A stretch of DNA of 64,000 nt from Cupriavidus nantongensis (GTDB lineage Bacteria; Pseudomonadota; Gammaproteobacteria; Burkholderiales; Burkholderiaceae). A model generated the notes under the pieces. It was given only the letters and a program-made list of their open reading frames with translations. It made no database searches and was not told the origin of the DNA. Location: NCBI RefSeq assembly GCF_001598055.1, contig NZ_CP014844.1, positions 4,243,642 through 4,307,641 on the forward strand, read 5' to 3'. Position numbers and translations under genes: made by a program. This document shows positions 30,487-40,245 of the stretch, in pieces. Within the stretch, counting starts at the first letter, position 1. Every line of letters begins with the position of its first letter.

Positions 30487-30900
30487 TCAGTTCTGGCGGG
30501 CCAGGTAGCGCTCGCGCTCGACGTAGCGCACCAGGTAATTGCGCGCCTTGTCGCGGGTGTCGCTGGTCACGCGCGCCGCCGCCTGGCGCGCGCTGCTCTT
30601 GCCGTGCGACGACGACATCTGCCCATCCAGATAGCTGCGGAACGACTGGTGCATCGCGTCCAGTTCCGGCTGGCACGCGGACAGCGCGAGATCGGCCACG
30701 TCCTTGGGCTGGCCCTTGGCCGACAGATTGGCGCTGGCCTTCTTCTGCGTGCAATCCATGTATTTGGCGCGCAGCGCCTGCCATTCGCTGCCGCTGTCGG
30801 CGGCCGGGGCCGATGCCGCGGCGTCAGTGGAAGCCCCCGGAGGCTGGGAGGCGCAGGCGGCCAGCAGAAGCAGCGGCAAGGCAGTGAGAAGTTTCTTCAT
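30487..30900 (-). CDS. Small lipoprotein, unknown function
   Basis: 137 residues. The signal peptide MKKLLTALPLLLLAAC has a lipobox (LAAC). A polar, helical mature domain rich in Ser, Ala and Lys with one Cys pair (YMDCTQKK, LSACQPEL) follows. I do not recognise a family. It is convergent with the aldo/keto reductase (18 bp apart), and a 215-bp spacer upstream holds its promoter and that of the SYLF gene. That spacer shows no other gene. Confidence 0.8.
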   Translation of the reverse strand: MKKLLTALPLLLLAACASQPPGASTDAAASAPAADSGSEWQALRAKYMDCTQKKASANLSAKGQPKDVADLALSACQPELDAMHQSFRSYLDGQMSSSHGKSSARQAAARVTSDTRDKARNYLVRYVERERYLARQN

Positions 30901-31115
30901 GACTTATCAAGATGCGGTGACGGCGCAGCGGCGGTCACATGGTGGCCAGAAGCCAGCCATGGGACGTACCGGGCGCAAGGCCCATTATTCTTGCCGCGAA
31001 AGGCCGTCCCGTACCACCTTCGTCACAAATGGAAACGACTAGTTGGCCGGAATCATTTGCCCGGGTGATTTCGGCGCCTATGCTTCAAAGGCGACAACAA
31101 CACTAAGGAGACGAG

Positions 31116-31694
31116 ATGAAACGTCGAACCTTCCTGACGGCCAGCGCGGGTCTGGCCCTCGGCACGCTGGCCACCGGCGCGTGTACCACCACCAAGCCCG
31201 ACGCGCCGGCCGACAAGGCCGCGCGCCGGCGCGAACTGGATTCCGGCGCTGACGCCACGCTGTCGCGCCTGTACAGCTCGGTCAACGGCTCGCGCGAGCT
31301 GGGCAGCCGCGCGCGCGGCATCCTGGTGTTCCCCAAGACCCTGTCGGCGGGCTTTATCGTCGGCGGCGAGTATGGCGACGGCGCGCTGCGCTCGGGTGGC
31401 GGCACGCGCGGCTATTACCGGCTGATCTCGGGCTCGGTCGGCTGGCAGATCGGGGCGCAGTCCAAATCGGTGATCCTGATGTTCATGACGCAGGACGCCT
31501 ACGACAAGTTCGTGCGCAGCAGCGGCTGGACCGCGGGCGTGGATGCCACCGTGGCGCTGGCCACCGTTGGCGCAAACGGCGTGCTCGACACCAACACCGC
31601 CCAGCAGCCCATCGTCGGCTTCGTGCTGACCAATGCCGGCCTGATGGCGGGCCTGAGCTTCGAAGGCAGCAAGATCACCAGGCTGGACCTGTAA
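31116..31694 (+). CDS. SYLF/YSC84-like lipid-binding protein
   Basis: 192 residues. The N-terminus has twin arginines ([16 protein letters not shown]) and a Cys at a possible lipobox (TGAC). The mature part carries the SYLF fold: [28 protein letters not shown], then [16 protein letters not shown]. The family binds phosphoinositides in eukaryotes and is periplasmic or lipid-linked in bacteria. The role is unknown. AAGGAGACGAG precedes the ATG. It is monocistronic with a terminator downstream. Confidence 0.9.
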   Translation: MKRRTFLTASAGLALGTLATGACTTTKPDAPADKAARRRELDSGADATLSRLYSSVNGSRELGSRARGILVFPKTLSAGFIVGGEYGDGALRSGGGTRGYYRLISGSVGWQIGAQSKSVILMFMTQDAYDKFVRSSGWTAGVDATVALATVGANGVLDTNTAQQPIVGFVLTNAGLMAGLSFEGSKITRLDL

Positions 31695-31710
31695 CAGCCG
31701 CTTGGGGTGC

Positions 31711-31750
31711 CGCCGCGCGGCCGGCAGGTCGCGCGGCGCCGGACTTTTTT
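31711..31750 (+). terminator. Rho-independent terminator of the SYLF gene
   Basis: CGCCGCGCG and CGCGCGGCG form a perfect 9-bp stem, followed after six bases by TTTTTT. Confidence 0.7.
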
Positions 31751-31801
31751 CTCGACCGCGCGTCGCGGGCGTTAGAATTCGTCCCTTTGGCCGAATTCCC
31801 C

Positions 31802-32701
31802 ATGTGGTTCAAGAATCTGCAGGTCCATCGTTTCTCCGCCCCGTGGTCGCCCAGCGCCGACGAGGTCGAAGCCAGCCTGGCAAAGCACGCCTTCTTTCCC
31901 GGCACCAGCCTCGAGATGCAGACGCAGGGCTGGGCTTCGCCGCGTGACAACGGCCAGCTGGTCCATACCGTCGGCCGCCAGATGCTGCTGACGCTGCGCA
32001 CCGAAAAGAAGCTGCTGCCCACCACCGTGGTCAACCAGGTCACGCGCGCCCGCGCCGCCGAGATCGAAGAGCAGCAAGGCTACAAGCCGGGCCGCAAGCA
32101 AATGAAGGAACTGAAGGAGCAGGTCACCGAAGAGCTGCTGCCGCGCGCCTTCAGCATCCGCCGCGACACGCGCGTGTGGATCGATCCTGACAACGGCTGG
32201 CTCGCCATCGATGCCGCCGCCGCGGCCAAGGCCGATGAAGTGCGCGGCATGCTGTTCAAGGCGCTGGACCCGCTGCCGCTGATCAACCTGCACGTCAACC
32301 AGTCGCCGGTGGCGGCCATGACCGAATGGCTGGCCGGCGATGCGGCCCCCGCCGGCTTTACCGTCGACCAGGAAATCGAGCTGCAGTCCGGCGCCGAAAG
32401 CAAGGCCACGGTCCGCTACGTGCGCCACCCGCTCGACCCCGAAGACCTGCGCCGCCACATCGCTGCCGGCAAGCGCTGCACGCGCCTGGCGATGACCTGG
32501 AACGACCGCGTCTCGTTCGTGCTGACCGACGGGCTGGTAGTCAAGAAAGTCGCGCCGCTCGACGTGATCAAGGAACAGGCCGACGGCACCGCGCACGATG
32601 AAGACGAGCGCTTCGACGCGGACTTCACCATGATGGCCGGCGAGCTGTCCGGCATGCTGGTCGACCTGACCGAGGCGCTGGGCGGCGAGCGCAAGGCCTG
32701 A
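31802..32701 (+). CDS. rdgC: Recombination-associated protein RdgC
   Basis: 299 residues from the ATG at 31802. RdgC is a ring-shaped dimer that coats DNA and limits Rec[12 protein letters not shown] at the N-terminus, [35 protein letters not shown], and [16 protein letters not shown] are characteristic. It is full length. It sits alone between the SYLF gene and a convergent thioesterase gene. Confidence 0.96.
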   Translation: MWFKNLQVHRFSAPWSPSADEVEASLAKHAFFPGTSLEMQTQGWASPRDNGQLVHTVGRQMLLTLRTEKKLLPTTVVNQVTRARAAEIEEQQGYKPGRKQMKELKEQVTEELLPRAFSIRRDTRVWIDPDNGWLAIDAAAAAKADEVRGMLFKALDPLPLINLHVNQSPVAAMTEWLAGDAAPAGFTVDQEIELQSGAESKATVRYVRHPLDPEDLRRHIAAGKRCTRLAMTWNDRVSFVLTDGLVVKKVAPLDVIKEQADGTAHDEDERFDADFTMMAGELSGMLVDLTEALGGERKA

Positions 32702-32755
32702 GCCGGCTCCTTCCAAAACACGTGGCGCTGTCCCCGGACCGCGCCACGCCGGCGC

Positions 32756-33199
32756 CTATTCCACCCAGTTCACCTTCGGGAAGCGCCCGGCGAATCCCGC
32801 CGGCATCGCCACCACGCGCTTGGCCACGTAGTCGAAGAACACGAAGCCCGACTTGGCCATCGCGATCAGCGCGCCATCGGCCGGCCGCGTGATGCGGAAG
32901 ATGATGTCGCCGCCGTACTTGTTGAAGTCCATCACGCCCACCTCGAACAGCAGCTGGTCGCGCGCATGGGCCTCGTTGCGGTACATCGTCGCCAGGTCGG
33001 TGACGATGATGCCGACGCCTTCCTCGCGCACATCCTCGCTGCCGAATTCGAACAGGAACCGCGCCCGCGCCTCCGAAATCATTGAGATCATCGAATCATT
33101 GGCAAGGTGGTTGGCCGAATTGATGTCCGTCACGCGCACAGTGAGGTGCGTGGCGTAGCAAAGCTGGTCGGCGGGCAGGTCGAGTTTGAGGCGGGCCAT
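32756..33199 (-). CDS. Hotdog-fold thioesterase (4HBT family)
   Basis: 147 residues. VRVTDINSANHLANDSMISM forms the hotdog helix with the Asn/Asp near the active site, followed by EARARFLFEFG and the conserved beta-sheet strands GVGIIVTDLATMYRNEA. It probably hydrolyses acyl-CoA or acts on aromatic acyl thioesters. No neighbouring CoA genes identify the substrate. It is convergent with rdgC. Confidence 0.88.
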   Translation of the reverse strand: MARLKLDLPADQLCYATHLTVRVTDINSANHLANDSMISMISEARARFLFEFGSEDVREEGVGIIVTDLATMYRNEAHARDQLLFEVGVMDFNKYGGDIIFRITRPADGALIAMAKSGFVFFDYVAKRVVAMPAGFAGRFPKVNWVE

Positions 33200-33486
33200 G
33201 AGGGTTCAAGCAGTAAATGGATCAAGCGCCGCACGGACCGGAAAGACTGCACGCGCCCGCAGCGGCGGCGCCATCATAAGCGATGCCGCGGTTCGGATTG
33301 CGGCGCGGTCGCATGCCCCTGCGCAAACCCGATCCGGGTAAGTACTCCCCACCGTTTTCGTCCATCCCGCCGATGCAGCGACGCATTGCGGCCTCGTACG
33401 CTGCGCGTTGCCGTGGCCACTGCCGCACTGACCCACAGATGCCAGGGCCGCATGCCGACACGACGTCAACCACTGGAGGAAACACC

Positions 33487-34479
33487 ATGCAAGCCGACCG
33501 CCGCAAGGCCCTGCACTGGCTGGGAGCCGGATCCCTGGCCGCCGCCGCTTCAACCCTGGGAATCGGCCCGGCCCGGGCCCAGCAGGCGTGGCCGGCGCGT
33601 CCGGTGCGCCTGGTCGTGCCCTACCCGCCCGGCGGCGCCACCGACGTGCTGGCGCGCGCGCTGGGCGACCCGCTGGGCAAGCTGTGGCAGCGCCCGGTGA
33701 TCGTCGAAAACCGTCCCGGCGTGGGCGGCATGATCGGCGCCGACGTGGTCGCCAAGGCGCAGCCGGACGGCTACACGCTGCTGCTCGGCCTGCCCAGCCT
33801 GGTGCAGACGCCCTATATGGTGGCCAAGCCGCCGTTCGACCCGCTGCGCGACCTGACCGCGATCGGCCAGCTGTGCACCTCCAGCCTGGTGCTGACCGCG
33901 AGCAGCGCCATGCCGCGCACGCTGCCGCAAATGGTGGCGCTGGCCAAGTCCCAGCCGGACAAGTTCTCGTATGGCACCTATGGCATCGGCACCGGCGCGC
34001 ATCTCTATATGCAGGTCTTCCTCAAGGGCGCCGGCGCCGAGCTGGTGCACGTGCCGTACAAGGGCGAAGCGCCGATCGCCACCGACCTGATCGGCGGCCA
34101 GATCTCGCTGGGAACGCTGTCGCCGATGACGGTGCGCCAGCATGCGCGCACCGGCAAGCTGCAGCCGCTGGCAGTGACCGGCAACACCCGCGCGCCGATG
34201 CTGCCCGACGTGCCCACCTTCCAGGAACTCGGCTACAAGGGCCTGGACGGCCCGGCGTGGCTGGGCCTGTTCACCACGGCCGGCACGCCGCAGGCCATCG
34301 TCGACAAGATCGCGGCCGACGTGGAAACGGTGATGGCTGCGCCGGACATCCGCCAACGGCTGGCCGATCTCGGGCTGATCGTCAAGACCACGCAGCCCGC
34401 GGCCTTCGCGGCGACGACGCGTGCCGACCAGGCGTATTGGGGCAATGTGATCAAGGAAAACAATATTCGGCTCGACTGA
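33487..34479 (+). CDS. Bug-family (TctC-like) periplasmic solute-binding protein
   Basis: 330 residues from the ATG at 33487 (CTGGAGGAAACACC upstream). The Tat-like N-terminus (RRKALHWLG) is cleaved near ARAQQ. The Bug fold shows PVRLVVPYPPGGATDVLARAL, NRPGVGGMIGADVVAKAQPDGYTLL, VPYKGEAPIATDLIGGQI and LPDVPTFQELGY. Bug proteins capture small carboxylates; no membrane TctAB genes are in the window, so its partner is elsewhere or it is a sensor. It is convergent with a LysR gene 23 bp downstream. Confidence 0.93.
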   Translation: MQADRRKALHWLGAGSLAAAASTLGIGPARAQQAWPARPVRLVVPYPPGGATDVLARALGDPLGKLWQRPVIVENRPGVGGMIGADVVAKAQPDGYTLLLGLPSLVQTPYMVAKPPFDPLRDLTAIGQLCTSSLVLTASSAMPRTLPQMVALAKSQPDKFSYGTYGIGTGAHLYMQVFLKGAGAELVHVPYKGEAPIATDLIGGQISLGTLSPMTVRQHARTGKLQPLAVTGNTRAPMLPDVPTFQELGYKGLDGPAWLGLFTTAGTPQAIVDKIAADVETVMAAPDIRQRLADLGLIVKTTQPAAFAATTRADQAYWGNVIKENNIRLD

Positions 34480-34502
34480 GGGGTGACACCGCCGGCATCG
34501 GT

Positions 34503-35402
34503 TCAGATGCCGGCTTCCCTGCACCAGCGCACCAGCGCATCGCGGAAGTCGCGGCACAGCGGCGACAGGTAGGCGCTGGTCCGCCAGAACACGGCCAGCT
34601 CATACTGCCAGCACATGCCCTCGCCCTCGATGGCTTGCAGCCCTTGCCCCACTGCCTGGCCCAGCAGGCGCTGCGGCATGATGCCGAGCAGGTCGGTGTT
34701 GCGCAGCAGGTCGGCAAACGACACCGATGAACTGGTGCTTTCGACTGTCACGCGCGGCGGCGGCAGGCCGCGGCTGGTGAAACGCCCCTCGAAGCCGCTG
34801 CGCACATAAAGCGAGGTGGCGGGCGCCACCCAATGCTCGTCCACCAGGTCTGCCAGCGAGCGGAAGCGCGCGCGTCGCGGATGCTCCGTCCGCGCCACCA
34901 CTTGCAGCGTCAGCGCCCCCAGCGGCAAATACTGGACGCCCTCGGTGGCACCGTCAGGCAGCGCGGCACAGACCAGGTCCACTTCACCATCCTGCAGCGC
35001 GGCCATCAGCTGCGGACTAAGGTGGGTAGCGATCGAGAACCGGGCCAGCGGCCGGCTAGCGAGGAATTGCTCGAGCAGCGGCGAGAACAGCGATGGCACC
35101 ACGTGCGGCAACGTTGCCACGCGCACCTGGCCGACGCGCGCGTGGCGCTCGTCGTTGATCTCGCTTTCCATGTCGTCGTGGGCCAGCACGATGCGCCGTG
35201 CGTGCGCCAGCAGCTTGTGGCCGACCGGTGTCAGCATGACGCCGCGCGGCATGCGCTCGAACAGCTGCATTCCTGCTTCCGCCTCCAGCCTTGCCAATAC
35301 CTTGGACAGCGACGACTGGGTCAGCCCCAGCGTGCCTGCGGCCTTGTGCAGGTTGCCGTGCTCGGCCACTGCCAGGAACAGTCGGAGGTCTTCGGTTTTC
35401 AT
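34503..35402 (-). CDS. LysR-type transcriptional regulator
   Basis: 299 residues from the ATG at 35402. The helix-turn-helix is LRLFLAVAEHGNLHKAAG followed by TLGLTQSSLSKVLARLE, and a LysR substrate-binding domain follows. It is divergent from the Bug/aldolase/dioxygenase operon starting at 35646 (243 bp apart) and convergent with the Bug gene at 33487, so it probably controls one or both. The effector could be the ligand or a product of the aldolase/dioxygenase pathway. Confidence 0.93.
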   Translation of the reverse strand: MKTEDLRLFLAVAEHGNLHKAAGTLGLTQSSLSKVLARLEAEAGMQLFERMPRGVMLTPVGHKLLAHARRIVLAHDDMESEINDERHARVGQVRVATLPHVVPSLFSPLLEQFLASRPLARFSIATHLSPQLMAALQDGEVDLVCAALPDGATEGVQYLPLGALTLQVVARTEHPRRARFRSLADLVDEHWVAPATSLYVRSGFEGRFTSRGLPPPRVTVESTSSSVSFADLLRNTDLLGIMPQRLLGQAVGQGLQAIEGEGMCWQYELAVFWRTSAYLSPLCRDFRDALVRWCREAGI

Positions 35403-35645
35403 GGCGCTCCAGTAACAGGCCGGGGTTGCGCGATGTTGCCGGTCCGGCGAAGGCCATTCTAGTGCGCGATTCCAGTTCGGAATCGCTTTGCCGGACGCCG
35501 GCATCGCTGCACCCGGGCAAGCGCCATAGACTTTTCCGCAGGCAGCACAGGACGGCAATCCTGCACAGCCCGGACACACGGGACGCCTTGCACGCATCCG
35601 GCCACAGCCGAGCGCGCGCTGCCGCCGACCAGACCAGGAGACCCC

Positions 35646-36629
35646 ATGCCCCCAATCCCCGACGCCCGCCGGCGCGCCCTGCTAAAGGCCATGCCGGCGG
35701 CAGCCCTCGCCGCCGCCGTGCCCGCCATCGTGCGCGCACAGGCCTGGCCCACGCGGCCCATCACCCTGATCGTGCCTTTTACCGCCGGCGGCGCCACCGA
35801 CGTGCAGATGCGCGCACTGTGCCTGGCGGCCTCTAAGACGCTGGGCCAGCCGATCGTGATCCAGAACCAGCCCGGCGTAAGCGGCACGCTGGGGCCTGCC
35901 GCGATGGCACGCAGCGCGGCACGCGACGGCTACACGCTGGCGCTGATCACGCCGGCGCTGTTTCGCCTGCCCCACCTGCAGCCGGTGAGCTATGACGCCC
36001 TGAAAGACTTCACCTACATCATCGGCCTGACCAGCTATGTCTACGGCATCTCCGTGCCGGCCGGTTCGCCGTGGAAGCGCTTCGGCGACTTTATCGAATA
36101 TGCGCGGGCCAACCCGGGCAAGCTCAATGTGGCAGCCGTCGGCACCGGCTCGCTCGGCCAGATCACGGTGCGCCGGCTCGAGCAGCAGGCCGGGATCCGG
36201 CTCAACTTCATCCCGTTCAAGGGCGGTGCCGATGCGCTTTCGGCGCTGCTGGGCGGCCATGTCGACGTGATGATCGAAGCCGGCTGGGGCGCCATGGCCG
36301 AAGCGGGCAAGGTGCGCCTGCTGGCCGTGGCCGAGCCGCAGCGCCTGAAGCGCTGGCAGGCCGTACCCACCCTGCGCGAGCTGGGCTACGACATCATCGT
36401 GCAGTCGGAAATCGGCATCGCCGGCCCGCGTGCGCTGGAACCCGCAGTCGTCGCCACGCTGCACGACGCTTTCCGCCAGGCCACGTCGGACCCCGGCTAC
36501 GTGCGCGCGCTGGAAGCCGAATCGATGCCCAACCGCTATATGAATACCGCCGATTATCAGCACTACGCCGCGTCGCAATTCGCCAGCGACAAGCGCCTGG
36601 TGGCCGAACTCGGCATCCGGCTGGACTGA
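35646..36629 (+). CDS. Bug-family (TctC-like) periplasmic solute-binding protein
   Basis: 327 residues with an ACCAGGAGACCCC site. The twin-Arg signal peptide (RRRALLKAM...) is cleaved near VRAQA. Family blocks are RPITLIVPFTAGGATDVQMRAL, NQPGVSGTLGPAAMARSAARDG, FKGGADALSALLGGHVD and VPTLRELGYD. It is the first gene of an apparent operon with the class II aldolase 27 bp later and the TauD-like dioxygenase. Substrate capture for that pathway is a reasonable inference. Confidence 0.93.
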   Translation: MPPIPDARRRALLKAMPAAALAAAVPAIVRAQAWPTRPITLIVPFTAGGATDVQMRALCLAASKTLGQPIVIQNQPGVSGTLGPAAMARSAARDGYTLALITPALFRLPHLQPVSYDALKDFTYIIGLTSYVYGISVPAGSPWKRFGDFIEYARANPGKLNVAAVGTGSLGQITVRRLEQQAGIRLNFIPFKGGADALSALLGGHVDVMIEAGWGAMAEAGKVRLLAVAEPQRLKRWQAVPTLRELGYDIIVQSEIGIAGPRALEPAVVATLHDAFRQATSDPGYVRALEAESMPNRYMNTADYQHYAASQFASDKRLVAELGIRLD

Positions 36630-36656
36630 GCCGATGCCCCGCGCAGGAGCCATGAC

Positions 36657-37427
36657 ATGAGCGACACCGATCCGATCCGTCCCGTCGGCATCGCGCAGGC
36701 CGAATGGGAGACCCGTGTCGAGCTGGCGGCGCTGTATCGCGCCATCCACCGGTACGGCATGACCGACCTGATCTACAACCACATCACCGCGCGCGTGCCC
36801 GACGAGCCCGAGCACATCCTGCTGAATCCCTACGGGCTGCTGTACCACGAGGTGACCGCCTCCAGCCTGTACAAGATTCACCTGAACGGCGACATCGTCT
36901 ACCGGCCCGAGGGCGACACCGGCGAACTTGGCCTGAACCCCGCAGCCTATGTGATCCACACCGCCGTGCATGCCGCGCGCCATGACGCGCTGTGCGTGCT
37001 GCACACCCATACACGCGCGTCGTCGGCGGTGTCGGCGATGGCCTGCGGGCTGCTGCCAGTATCGCAACATGCGCACATGTTCTACGGACGCATTGCGTAC
37101 CACGATTTTTCCGGCCCGGTGGTCGACCTGGCGCAGCAGGGCCAGCTGGTGCGCGACCTTGGCGCGCACCACGCGATGATGCTGCGCAACCACGGGCTGC
37201 TGGTTTGCGGCCGGACCATCGCCGAAGCCTTCTTCAACATCTACTGGCTGGAAACGGCCTGCAAGATCCAGGTCGACGCCATGGCCGGCGGCGAGTTGGT
37301 GATGCCATCGCAGGCATCGCTGGAAGCCAGCCGCAAGGCCTTCGGCCGCATCGCCATCCGCGGCGAACGCGAATGGGCCGCAGTGCGGCGCGAACTGGAC
37401 CGCATCGATCCTTCCTACCGGGCCTGA
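36657..37427 (+). CDS. Class II aldolase/adducin-family protein
   Basis: 256 residues. The fold is seen in LIYNHITARVPDEPEHILLNP, then HLNGDIVYRPEG. The Zn-binding His motif is HTHTRASSA with a further His in LGAHHAMMLRNHGLL, and the catalytic acid lies in the N-terminal half. It probably cleaves or decarboxylates a short hydroxy- or keto-acid. Many members are aldolases for sugar phosphates, but this operon (Bug protein, dioxygenase) points to another substrate. GGAGCC precedes the ATG. Confidence 0.9.
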   Translation: MSDTDPIRPVGIAQAEWETRVELAALYRAIHRYGMTDLIYNHITARVPDEPEHILLNPYGLLYHEVTASSLYKIHLNGDIVYRPEGDTGELGLNPAAYVIHTAVHAARHDALCVLHTHTRASSAVSAMACGLLPVSQHAHMFYGRIAYHDFSGPVVDLAQQGQLVRDLGAHHAMMLRNHGLLVCGRTIAEAFFNIYWLETACKIQVDAMAGGELVMPSQASLEASRKAFGRIAIRGEREWAAVRRELDRIDPSYRA

Positions 37428-37463
37428 GCCCGTGCGACCGACGACTACCGAATGGAGATCACA

Positions 37464-38504
37464 ATGACCCAAGCCATCCCCACCGCCGAGGCCGCAACCG
37501 TTGCGGTGCCAGTACCCGACCTTGGGCCGAACGTGCGCTGCCACGTGCTGCGGCCAGGCCGCCCGCCGCTGTTCATCGAACCGGCCGGCGCGGCGTTGTG
37601 CGAGCGCGCGCGCTTTCGCGAGTGGACGCGCGCGGCACGCCCGGTGCTGGACGCGCTGATCCTGGAGCACGGTGGCATCGTGCTGCGCGGCTTCCCCACC
37701 GTCGGCACCGAGGACTTCGCCGCTTTCATCGAACAGTTTCCCGCCTTTGACGGCGGCTACGCCGGCGGCCGTGCCCCGCGCGAAACCATCAGCGGCCGCG
37801 TGATGGAAGCCACGCGGCTGTCGGCCAGCGTGCGCCTGGCGGTGCATTCCGAAATGGCTTACCGCCGCGACTACCCGCGCCGCATCGCCTTTTTCTCGCG
37901 CAAGACCGCCGAGGTGGGCGGCGAGACCCTGATCGCCGACGTGCGTGACCTGGCCGAGCGCATGGTTCCGGAACTGGTCGGCAAGATCGCCGCGCTGGGG
38001 TCCCGCACCGCCATCAACTTCGGCCCGCGGCGCGATGCGGATGATGCCTCTTACGCGCATATGGACGAGCGCGGCTGGAACCAGTCGTTCCATACCGAAG
38101 ACCCGGCCGAGGTGAACCGCCTGTGCGCCGAGCGCGGGCTGGAGCCGGCGTGGCATGACGACGGCAGCCTGACCGTGTTCAATGTGCTGGAACCGTTCGT
38201 GGTGCATCCGCAGACCGGCCGCAAGCTTTACCGATCGATCCTGCATATGCAGCCGCAGGTGGAGCATCCCGAGCAGGAGCGGGAACGGCGCCAGCGCCAG
38301 AAGTACCCCACCGGTGCCACGCTGGGCAATGGCGAAGCGCTGACTGATGCCGAGCGCGCCCATATCAACCAGCTTTGCGACCAGACCACCTATAGCTGGC
38401 CCTGGCGCGACGGCGACGTGATGGTGCTGGACAACTTGCAGGTCTGGCACGGCCGCAACCCTTACCAGGGCACGCGCGACGTCCAGGTGGCGCTGCTGGA
38501 TTGA
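37464..38504 (+). CDS. TauD/TfdA-family Fe(II)/2-oxoglutarate dioxygenase
   Basis: 346 residues from the ATG at 37464. The in-frame ATG at 37452 overlaps the GGAG that serves 37464, so 37464 is favoured. The iron-binding HSE lies in RLAVHSEMAYRRDYP, and the distal His in LDNLQVWHGRNPYQG is followed by the 2-oxoglutarate-binding Arg (GTRDVQVAL). It resembles SyrP-like hydroxylases as well as TfdA-like catabolic enzymes. It is the third gene of the Bug-aldolase-dioxygenase operon and likely makes or consumes the aldolase substrate. Confidence 0.9.
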   Translation: MTQAIPTAEAATVAVPVPDLGPNVRCHVLRPGRPPLFIEPAGAALCERARFREWTRAARPVLDALILEHGGIVLRGFPTVGTEDFAAFIEQFPAFDGGYAGGRAPRETISGRVMEATRLSASVRLAVHSEMAYRRDYPRRIAFFSRKTAEVGGETLIADVRDLAERMVPELVGKIAALGSRTAINFGPRRDADDASYAHMDERGWNQSFHTEDPAEVNRLCAERGLEPAWHDDGSLTVFNVLEPFVVHPQTGRKLYRSILHMQPQVEHPEQERERRQRQKYPTGATLGNGEALTDAERAHINQLCDQTTYSWPWRDGDVMVLDNLQVWHGRNPYQGTRDVQVALLD

Positions 38505-38727
38505 AGCTCCGCGGCGCGGGCGGAACATCGTAGCTGCTCGCGCCGCCCTCGAACATCACTCAATTGCAGCAATTTGCTGCCCGGTGTTGCGCGCCCGCGG
38601 CATGGCCCGCCGCGTGCCATGGGCGTCGATATAATCAGCCGCGCAATACCCAAAACAAGAACAGTAAAACAATAGATCCCATGCGGACGGGGTGCAGCGT
38701 CTTCTCGAACCACGCTGCGGGGTAAAC

Positions 38728-40230
38728 ATGACCAGCGCTGACCACGCCCTGTCCGGACGCCTGTCCGCGACCATCCCTGCCCGCCGTGCCGCGGGCCCTT
38801 CCGTTTCCGCACCGGCCGCGCCGCATATGCCGTTGCTGCAAGGCGTGCACCGCCGCTCAGACCGCTTGATGACGGCGCTGCTGTGGCTGCTCTGCCTGTT
38901 GTCGCTGGTGGTCGGCAATCACTATGGATCCACCGGCCTGACGCTGACGCTTGGCCTGCCGATCGCATTGCTCGGCACGCTGATGGTGGTCGCCCTGCCG
39001 GCCCGTCTGGCCACGCGGCTGGCGATGGCGGTGCTGATGATGGTCTTTGTGGCGCTGCTGATCCACCAGGCGCACGGGCAGGTGGAATTCCATTTCCTGG
39101 TGTTCGTGTCGCTGTCGATGCTGCTGGCCTATCGCGACTTCCGCGTGATCCTGCTGGCGGCGCTGGTGATCGCGCTGCATCACCTGAGCTTCAACTTTTT
39201 CCAGCAATGGGGCTGGAACACCATCTGCTTCACCGATCCCAGCTTCAACATGGTGCTGTTCCATGCGGCCTTTGTCATCGCGCAGACTGCGGTGCTGTGC
39301 GTGATCGCCTGGCGGCTGGAGCGCGACGCCCATTCCGCCGATGAACTGAGCGCGCTGGCCGCGGGCATCGGGCGCGAACCCGGCTATCTGACCCTGGCCG
39401 GCGACGGCAGCGAGCCAGACAGCGACTTTGCCCGCGCCTTCCGCAAGACCCTGGACACCGTGCGCCAGACCTTGCTGCAGGTACGCGACACCGCCGGCAC
39501 CGTCGCCAGCGCCGCGGGCGAGATCCTCGACACCAGCGCCAGCGTCGCGCGCCGCACCGATGAACAAGCGCGCATCGTGGCCCGGACCATGCACGATATG
39601 CAGGCACTGACCCAGTCCGCGCGCGCCAGCGCGGACCAGGCCCGCGGCGCCTGCGAGCTGGCCGGGGCCTCCAGCGCCGTGGTGGCGCGCGGCAGCGGCG
39701 AGATCCTGTCGGTGATCCAGACCATGGGCGAGATCGACGAGGCGTGCGGGCGCATCACCGAGATCATCGGCGTGATCGACAGCATTGCCTTCCAGACCAA
39801 CATCCTCGCGCTGAACGCCGCGGTCGAAGCCGCGCGCGCCGGCGAGCACGGCAAGGGCTTCGCCGTGGTGGCCGGCGAGGTGCGGCAACTGGCGCACCGC
39901 TGCGGCGCCGCCGCGCGGGAGATCCGCGGCCTGATCAACACCTCGGTCGAGCGCGCCCACGCCGGCACCGAGCTGGTGGGCCACACCGGCGAGACCATGA
40001 ACGAGGTGGTGGCCAGCATCGGCAAGCTCGCCGCGCTGGTGCAGGAACTGGCGACGCTGGGCGACCACCAGCGCAGCGGCATCGAGGGCATGGCGCAACG
40101 CGTGGCCGAGATCCAGGCGGCATTCGAGGAGAACGCCGAACTGGTGGCCGGCGCGGCAGAGGCGGCGCGGGCACAGCGGGCGCAGACCGAAGGGTTGAAC
40201 CGGGCGGTGGGGGTGTTCAGGCTGGATTGA
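38728..40230 (+). CDS. Methyl-accepting chemotaxis protein with a multi-span membrane sensor
   Basis: 500 residues from the ATG at 38728. The N-terminal 60 residues are disordered. About five to six membrane segments follow (residues 48-205) with no large periplasmic domain. A cytoplasmic signalling domain has the hairpin tip [20 protein letters not shown], then [29 protein letters not shown]. The sensor type suggests intramembrane or energy/redox sensing. It is positioned after the catabolic operon, 224 bp after the dioxygenase; a TATAAT at 38630-38635 could be its -10 box. Whether it senses that substrate is a guess. Confidence 0.92.
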   Translation: MTSADHALSGRLSATIPARRAAGPSVSAPAAPHMPLLQGVHRRSDRLMTALLWLLCLLSLVVGNHYGSTGLTLTLGLPIALLGTLMVVALPARLATRLAMAVLMMVFVALLIHQAHGQVEFHFLVFVSLSMLLAYRDFRVILLAALVIALHHLSFNFFQQWGWNTICFTDPSFNMVLFHAAFVIAQTAVLCVIAWRLERDAHSADELSALAAGIGREPGYLTLAGDGSEPDSDFARAFRKTLDTVRQTLLQVRDTAGTVASAAGEILDTSASVARRTDEQARIVARTMHDMQALTQSARASADQARGACELAGASSAVVARGSGEILSVIQTMGEIDEACGRITEIIGVIDSIAFQTNILALNAAVEAARAGEHGKGFAVVAGEVRQLAHRCGAAAREIRGLINTSVERAHAGTELVGHTGETMNEVVASIGKLAALVQELATLGDHQRSGIEGMAQRVAEIQAAFEENAELVAGAAEAARAQRAQTEGLNRAVGVFRLD

Positions 40231-40245
40231 GGTCAGGCCCGACGC

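Noticed and set aside
38728..40230. Sigma-28 flagellar promoter for the chemoreceptor
   Set aside because: GTCGATAT near 38626 looks like part of the -10, but there is no TAAA-type -35 at the right distance.
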